DNA of 24,455 nt from an uncultured Oscillospiraceae bacterium (GTDB lineage Bacteria > Bacillota > Clostridia > Oscillospirales > Oscillospiraceae), in assembly GCA_934646175.1 (NCBI GenBank), contig CAKUEI010000015.1, forward strand, positions 1 to 24,455, in the 5' to 3' direction. Below the pieces are notes generated by a model. That model was given only the letters and a program-made list of their open reading frames with translations. It had not been told where the DNA came from and did not search any database. Below, one piece after another: positions 23,910 to 24,455 of the stretch (within the stretch, counting starts at the first letter, position 1; every line of letters starts with the position of its first letter). Made by a program: the position numbers and the translations under genes.

Positions 23910-24455
23910 ATGGTGGGGCTTCCCTACATTCCGAATACCATCGTGGTGCATCTTGGCCCGCCGGACAGTCCGGCGGAAAATGTGACGGTCCCCTTCCCCG
24001 ATTACATCAAAAATGTGGCCTCCTCCGAAATTTACTCCACCTGGCCGGAGGAGGCCATCCGTGCCAATTTATACGCCCAGATCTCCTACGCGCTGAACCG
24101 GTACTACACGGAATGGTACCGCTCGAAGGGGTACCCCTTCGACATCACCTCCAGCACCCAGTATGATCAGAAGTTCATCCCCGGGCGGAGCATCTTTTCC
24201 AACATCAGTGATCTGGTGGATGAGGCATTTAACCGTTATCTGAGGCGGGAGGGCACGGTGAATCCCCTCTTCGCCGCTTACTGCAACGGTACCACCACCA
24301 CCTGTGGAGGTCTAAGCCAATGGGGCACGGTACCGCTGGCGGAGGCTGGACTTTCCGCCATGGACATCATCCGGCACTATTACGGAAATGACGTGGAGTT
24401 GGTGACCAATGTGCCCATGGACGAAAATGTGCCCTCCTACCCCGGTGTTCCCCTG
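23910..24455 (+). CDS. SleC-like cortex-lytic/peptidoglycan-binding protein, 5' part
   Basis: The first 182 codons of a gene that runs off the right edge. The sequence (IPNTIVVHLGPPDSPAENVTV, PDYIKNVASSEIYSTWPEEAI, YALNRYYTEWYRSKGYPFDIT, FAAYCNGTTTTCGGLSQWGT) matches the SpoIID/LytB-like region of clostridial SleC and related spore peptidoglycan-binding proteins, where NVxSxEIYxTWP and YCxGxxxTCxGxxQWG are conserved. The ATG overlaps the preceding stop region (TAA-G-ATG) and is expected to be translationally coupled; no separate ribosome binding site other than GGGGGCG is seen. A C-terminal peptidoglycan-binding repeat region is expected beyond the window. Confidence 0.85.
   Translation, partial: MVGLPYIPNTIVVHLGPPDSPAENVTVPFPDYIKNVASSEIYSTWPEEAIRANLYAQISYALNRYYTEWYRSKGYPFDITSSTQYDQKFIPGRSIFSNISDLVDEAFNRYLRREGTVNPLFAAYCNGTTTTCGGLSQWGTVPLAEAGLSAMDIIRHYYGNDVELVTNVPMDENVPSYPGVPL

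Overview
The window looks like chromosomal DNA of a GC-rich, spore-forming anaerobe of the Clostridia, most likely an Oscillospiraceae-type (Oscillibacter/Lawsonibacter/Flavonifractor-like) gut bacterium. The grounds are the Firmicutes-type rpoBC/L7Ae/rpsL/rpsG/fusA cluster, strong AAGGAGG ribosome binding sites, sigma-A promoters of TTGACA-17-TATAAT type, and two sporulation or germination genes (ytaF and a SleC-like pair). No database search was possible; gene names rest on recognised protein motifs.

Layout. Positions 1-2750: minus-strand translation operon L7Ae-rpsL-rpsG-fusA (fusA runs off the left edge), driven by a near-consensus promoter at 2694-2722. Positions 2804-4455: an oppositely oriented MATE efflux gene with its own promoter and a leader holding two near-identical hairpin/terminator units, inserted where rpoC and the L7Ae gene are normally adjacent. 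Positions 4455-11996: rpoC and rpoB on minus, with their own promoter. Positions 12010-14580: plus-strand degV/fakB-type gene, then a 96-residue unknown protein and a secreted SH3b-NlpC/P60 hydrolase. Positions 14640-16400: minus-strand block with a Cys-tailed coiled-coil protein, a protein with four and a half 21-residue repeats plus a CFI-box-like C-terminus, and tRNA-Leu(CAG). Positions 16463-19230: plus-strand operon of an old-yellow-enzyme/2-enoate-reductase-like flavoenzyme and a hexapeptide acetyltransferase. Positions 19242-19977: ytaF. Positions 19991-23401: minus-strand TIM-barrel protein with mntP, then pnuC, then a TauE/SafE exporter. Positions 23415-24455: start of a sporulation-type operon whose two ORFs together match the N-terminal half of the cortex-lytic enzyme SleC.

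How it fits together. The left 12 kb is the core transcription/translation cluster, rearranged compared with Bacillus: the MATE gene splits it, rplJ/rplL are absent upstream of rpoB, and new promoters compensate. The right half is a mosaic of small transporter, envelope and sporulation transcription units, mostly closed by strong intrinsic terminators. The most interesting material is in the non-coding gaps: the duplicated leader of the MATE gene (a candidate ligand-responsive riboswitch pair, possibly of the mepA/guanidine-IV type), a perfect 20-bp palindrome between divergent promoters, a structured attenuator-like gap between rpsL and rpsG, a switch-like pnuC leader, and sigma-K-like promoters ahead of ytaF and the split SleC pair.
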